The position numbers and the translations under genes were made by a program. Shown here one piece after another: positions 60,349 to 64,000 of a stretch of 64,000 nucleotides of DNA. The stretch covers positions 62,001 through 126,000 of the forward strand of contig WHUX01000152.1 of NCBI GenBank assembly GCA_015179025.1, in the 5' to 3' direction. The DNA comes from Terfezia claveryi (Eukaryota > Ascomycota > Pezizomycetes > Pezizales > Pezizaceae). Each line of letters opens with the position of its first letter. Position 1 is the stretch's first letter. Under the pieces are notes generated by a model that saw only the letters and a list, made by a program, of their open reading frames with translations, did not search any database and had not been told where the DNA came from.

Positions 60349-62714
60349 ATGTTAGCAGGCGAAGTCGAATACATTCGAACAGAGGGGCACCAGCCACAAC
60401 AGCTATCGCTAATCAATCTACCACCGGAGATTACCTGTATAATAGTCGACAACTTGACTGCTTATGATTTTATAACCCTACGCTTAGTCTCAAAGACTTA
60501 TCTTGACTACTTTACGAGAGACGATATATGTCGCTATGCACATAAGGTGTACTTCAGCAGTTCGTCAGAAGTCACTGGGAGCGTGGGTCTACCATACCCG
60601 GGCTTTCAACCCCGACTCTTCATTGAAGGAGGAGACTATCGCACGGCAGCGGATTTCGATAATTCATACGTCCGGAATCAAAGATGGAAAGCCGGACAGC
60701 CAACGGATGTCGAAATAATCGATCCAGTTGCGGATGGATCTGTCGGGTGTTCTAGTAGCATTATGGTTGAGCCTCTGGAAGGGTTAATTGTTTATCAAAG
60801 GAGTCGTGGCATTTTGTGCATAAGGGACATCAGCAAACAGGAGCCTGAAGCAATAATAACTGTTGACCTGAAAGTGGTGTTGGGTGATTGTATCGTAACA
60901 AGTTCTCCGAACCTTACTCTGCGAGATGGCCAGCGGATTCGCATGAGACTGAATAGGGGAAGATTGTTTATCGCGGGAGAAGCGCATGAACACTACTCAC
61001 TTACACCTGAGATGACGCCTACCAGTGAGCAAAATGAATCAAATGAGCCAAATCAGTGGGGGTGGCTGTGGTACGCGTTTATCAGACGGGTTTGGTTAGA
61101 GTCAAAATAAGGGCTAACTTGCGGTTTAGGCCATGGACTTCGAGTGACCTTCCGCTTGAAATCTCAACATCAAGGCAAAAAGCGCTGCACTCTACACATA
61201 CTCAATGTGCAGTCTTTTCTGTACGCCCAGAAGATCGAGGGCGTTTGATTACAAAATGGTATGAGACAGACAACTTCTTGACTGTAGCAGCATTGAATGA
61301 GTACTATTGCATATCGGAGTTCCACCTGATTGAGCAACGGCTGGAGGGGGTGATCTATCGTACTGAGGAGCCCACTGATGGAACTGCTCCAAATCACGAA
61401 CCAGCTCATCATTTCTCTGTCAGGAAAAAGACAGAATATCCTCCCCTCAGCACTTTTGATATAGCGGCGGACACAAAGGGCAAAGTTTTCTATTTGGGTT
61501 TTCTTCCACCCCCTGATCGCAGGCCTGTTGTAGAAGTAATCTCAATACCCACGAAAACTCAAGACGGCACCTGGACGGAACCTACTGTGTTAAAAAGGGT
61601 GGTTTTACGGACGCTGGCGAAGCATAGAGAAAGTGTCGGAGCAGCCTTGCTTAGATCGTACTGGATAGACTTTGATGATGGAATTGAGGTGTCGAAAAAT
61701 ATGTGCGCCCAAAAGGAAGGGAAAAATTGGAAACCTGGAGAGGACATTGTGCGCCTTCGGCTCCGAGGGGACTTTATCATCAAAGGAACTACACCGCAGG
61801 GCGAGTGTGTCAGGCTAGTGTCCTGGTACATCACTGCAAGACCATCTCCAGGGAAACCTCCTACAATCCAAGAATGGCGTAGTCAAAGGCATGAACCGTT
61901 GAATAACGAAGTGGGCCTATGGGCAGATGCTACAGGTCACGTGGATTTAGAGGAGTGTTATCCTACCCCTACCTATTACACCATGGCTTACAACCGGGAA
62001 GATATCCGTGCCTTACCACGCATTCCAAAGGATTTGGACATTGACAGGGCAGCTCTCTATCCTTTCCCTTCGCAGTATTGGCACAGGAATGAATTATCCC
62101 GACATACGACGGTTAGCAGCGTTTTCTGTGCAGAAGGGATGCAGAACAGTGTAGAGAACATCAGCTATTCCAAAGCACCCTCTGATATACTAGAATTTCC
62201 ACTAGTTCCAGGCAGGGATGATCGCGATTTTGTTCCGCCAGGGCGACATCTCTACGCTGTTTACCGGGCAGTTCTAGAAACTGACCGGCTAATAACTAGT
62301 AAACGGATCAAAGTACGCACTCTTGCTGCCTTCAAGATAGCTAAGGAAAAGAGAACATGTTTAGGAGGGCTTGTAAGAATCTCAGACCGAGTTTGGGAGG
62401 ATTACAAAGCGGCGGCTGCAGGAGATTTTGACTTCGAACGCAGTCTTCAACGTCCACAGGATATTAGAGATAAAGTTATAGAGGCTGAAGAGGAAGAGGA
62501 AGAGGCTCGAAGGGCTTCGCGGTGTGCCAGTGTCTACCTACCTCCACCGGGGGCCGATCATGTGGGATTGAGGGGAGTTTTTGATTGGAACAATAGAAGG
62601 TTTCTAGTTTACGGAAAGTCTGGTTATCACCGACAGTTTGGGTCCAGGGAGGATACTGATGATTGGGATGTAGAGGAGTCGGTGGAGAGGATTGTAATTG
62701 TGAGATACGATTGA
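60349..62714 (+). CDS. F-box protein, substrate receptor candidate
   Basis: Two exons (60349-61070 and 61130-62714; intron GTACGC...GCTAACTTGCGGTTTAG, 59 nt) give 768 residues. The N-terminal F-box (about residues 22-58) reads INLPPEITCIIVDNLTAYDF then LRLVSKTYLDYF, the usual LPxEI...IxxxLxxxDxxxLRLVSKxx pattern, so the protein probably binds Skp1 in an SCF ubiquitin ligase. The rest is not assignable but resembles a long beta-rich region as found in fungal F-box proteins: SVGCSSSIMVEPLEGLIVYQ, EYYCISEFHLIEQRLEGVIY, DIAADTKGKVFYLGFLPPPD. A Glu run (EAEEEEEEARRAS) lies near residue 700. Without splicing the first frame would end at 61110 after WLESK. Splicing restores one long frame, so I prefer one gene over two. 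Confidence 0.75.
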
Positions 62715-63352
62715 TGCGGAGGGTATTTTCTCAGGGTAATTATATGGCTACATATTACATGTATTGTTATAATTACTTTTCGATTTTGGTCGATTTGACA
62801 CTGTTGACGATGTTGATGAGGAAGAAGAGGAGCGGGAGGAGGAGGAGGAAGAGGCGTTTCATTTTTTTGTGGATTATCACTTTCGCGGCGATCTCTGATT
62901 TTTTCTTCTTTTCTTCTTCTCTTTCTAATCAGCTTCGTCTGCGCTATCAGGATCACGTGCCTTGTTCCACTTGTGGTTACTGGGGCAACGGTATCAATCT
63001 TCGGCCCAGTAAACATCAGCAGACTACCCTACCTGCGAGAAGTACAATAGATAGGTATCGTGAATCAAATTAAAATAATGAGGCAAGCTGATAGAGATTG
63101 TTGATTGGTTCCTACGGCTGGTACCTCTGGTACCTTAGTTGTTGATCTAGACTAGATAGTAAAGTGTGGTTCGGCAAACGACATAGCCCCACATCCAAAC
63201 ATTTCGCATTCTCAGCACAGCATCTCGCAGCTCATCTCAAGTCTCATCTCATCATTCGAAGTCAATTATAACAATCGACAACTAATTCCCTCGACCCAGC
63301 CCTCAGGTAAACCACATACTTACAGTACCGACCTTCACCAACCTAACCAACA
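62715..63352. other. Intergenic region between the F-box gene and MAD2
   Basis: 3' flank of the F-box gene and promoter of MAD2. Just before 63353 is a C/A-rich leader (ACCAACCTAACCAACAATG). No gene. Confidence 0.5.
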
Positions 63353-64000
63353 ATGTCCTCCACAACCATCAAACCCAAGCCCCCCAAATCATCAAAAGAT
63401 CCCAAATCATCAAAAGGCCCCAAATCCTCTTCCACAAGCAAAAACCCCACCAGTGATGACCCCAAGCAAACGCACAAGCTCTCCCTCAAAGGCTCTGCCA
63501 AAATGGTTTCTGAATTCGTACGTGAGCTCCGCCTCTTGGGATATAGATGTACCCTCTACGCATGTAAAAGCAGGTGTAACTAACGTAGCGCACCCACACG
63601 GTACAGTTTGACTACGGCATCAACACCATTCTCTTCCAGCGCGGTGTCTACCCCGCCGAAGACTTCACCCACGTCAAAAAATACGGCCTCAACATGCTCA
63701 TCTCTAGTGACGACCAAGTCAAGTCCTATATCCGACGCATCACCACACAGCTCACACGGTGGATGCTCGCCGGCAAAATAAAGAAGCTCGTGGTAGTAGT
63801 CACCAGCAAGGACACGGGGGAGGATGTGGAGAGGTGGCAGTTTGATGTTGCCCACACCAAGCCCCCAAAACTCGCAACCACTACACCCACAGCATCAACT
63901 TCCCAAGGAGCCCAGGAGAAGGAGAAGGGGGAAGCAGAAGTACAGGCGGAGATTCAGAGTTTGTTCAGGCAGATTACGGCTTGTGTGACGTTCTTGCCGA
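63353..64000 (+). CDS. MAD2: Spindle assembly checkpoint protein MAD2 (HORMA), partial at the window edge
   Basis: Mad2 binds Cdc20 at unattached kinetochores and blocks the anaphase-promoting complex. Exon 1 is 63353-63517. The intron 63518-63606 runs GTACGT...GGTACAG, and exon 2 starts at 63607 and runs off the right edge. The HORMA domain begins LSLKGSAKMVSEFFDYGINT and continues LFQRGVYPAEDFTHVKKYGL, VKSYIRRITTQLTRWMLAGK, TSKDTGEDVERWQFDVAH and LFRQITACVTFLP, matching Mad2 closely. Unlike most Mad2 proteins, about 40 residues rich in Lys, Pro and Ser (KPPKSSKDPKSSKGPKSS) precede the domain. Another run (QGAQEKEKGEAEVQ) lengthens the loop before the QITxxVTFLP strand. The C-terminal safety-belt is outside the window. 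Confidence 0.92.

Noticed and set aside
61056..61130. Two separate overlapping genes at the F-box locus
   Set aside because: A standard 59-nt intron with GCTAAC and TTTAG joins the two frames into one 768-residue protein.
1..64000. tRNA, rRNA, CRISPR or telomere repeats
   Set aside because: No cloverleaf-like sequence with A and B boxes, no spaced identical repeats of CRISPR type and no telomere arrays were found by eye. CRISPR is not expected in a eukaryote.

Overview
The window is nuclear DNA of a filamentous ascomycete (Pezizomycotina). The evidence is spliced genes with short (about 45-125 nt) GT-AG introns, a class III chitin synthase, an OPY2-type signalling anchor, a FLC/TRP-like membrane protein, a Bgl2-type GH17 glucanase and the divergent Pezizomycotina 14-3-3-like protein. 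Long intergenic stretches and many young and old repeats would suit a repeat-rich lineage such as the Pezizomycetes. That placement is an inference and nothing here proves the genus.

Layout. 1-567 (-): decayed N-terminal copy of C1-tetrahydrofolate synthase. 1528-3022 (+): eIF3 subunit i in eight exons. 5.9-11.85 kb: accessory block with three tandem copies of an unrecognised small coiled-coil gene, each with four exons, inside roughly 1.9 kb repeats, followed by an exon-like gene fragment. 12649-13990 (-): OPY2-like anchor. 17876-20968 (+): class III chitin synthase in eight exons. 21530-22261 (+): ribosomal protein uL1 (L10a). 22793-27548: a complete Mutator-like (MULE) transposon with a perfect 10-bp target duplication, identical 240-bp terminal inverted repeats, tandem-repeat arms and an intact spliced transposase. 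28279-29183 (+): 14-3-3-like protein. 31706-32869 (+): GH17 beta-1,3-glucanase. 33-36 kb: degenerate duplicated DNA with one small secreted-peptide candidate. 36034-37931 (+): conserved protein of unknown function. 38353-39149 (+): TMEM234-like membrane protein. 41675-46634 (+): 1591-residue disordered and coiled-coil protein. 49636-52089 (-): FLC/TRP-like protein. 55523-57567 (+): Has1-type DEAD-box helicase. 57941-59451 (-): MOT1-type molybdate transporter. 60349-62714 (+): F-box protein. 63353 to the edge (+): MAD2 spindle-checkpoint protein.

The genes are unrelated single loci, not an operon or a metabolic cluster. A loose theme is the cell surface and wall: chitin synthase, GH17 glucanase, OPY2 and FLC all act at or near the plasma membrane and wall. 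Ribosome and translation genes (eIF3i, uL1, Has1) are the other group.

The most novel material is the three-copy coiled-coil family, whose seven-residue (21-bp) repeat number differs between copies while the intron positions are kept, and a short dispersed motif built on CCAACCAGACTA found far above chance across the window. The structure of the MULE arms is also unusual. Exon borders were set by eye from splice signals, reading frame and family conservation, with no transcript data.
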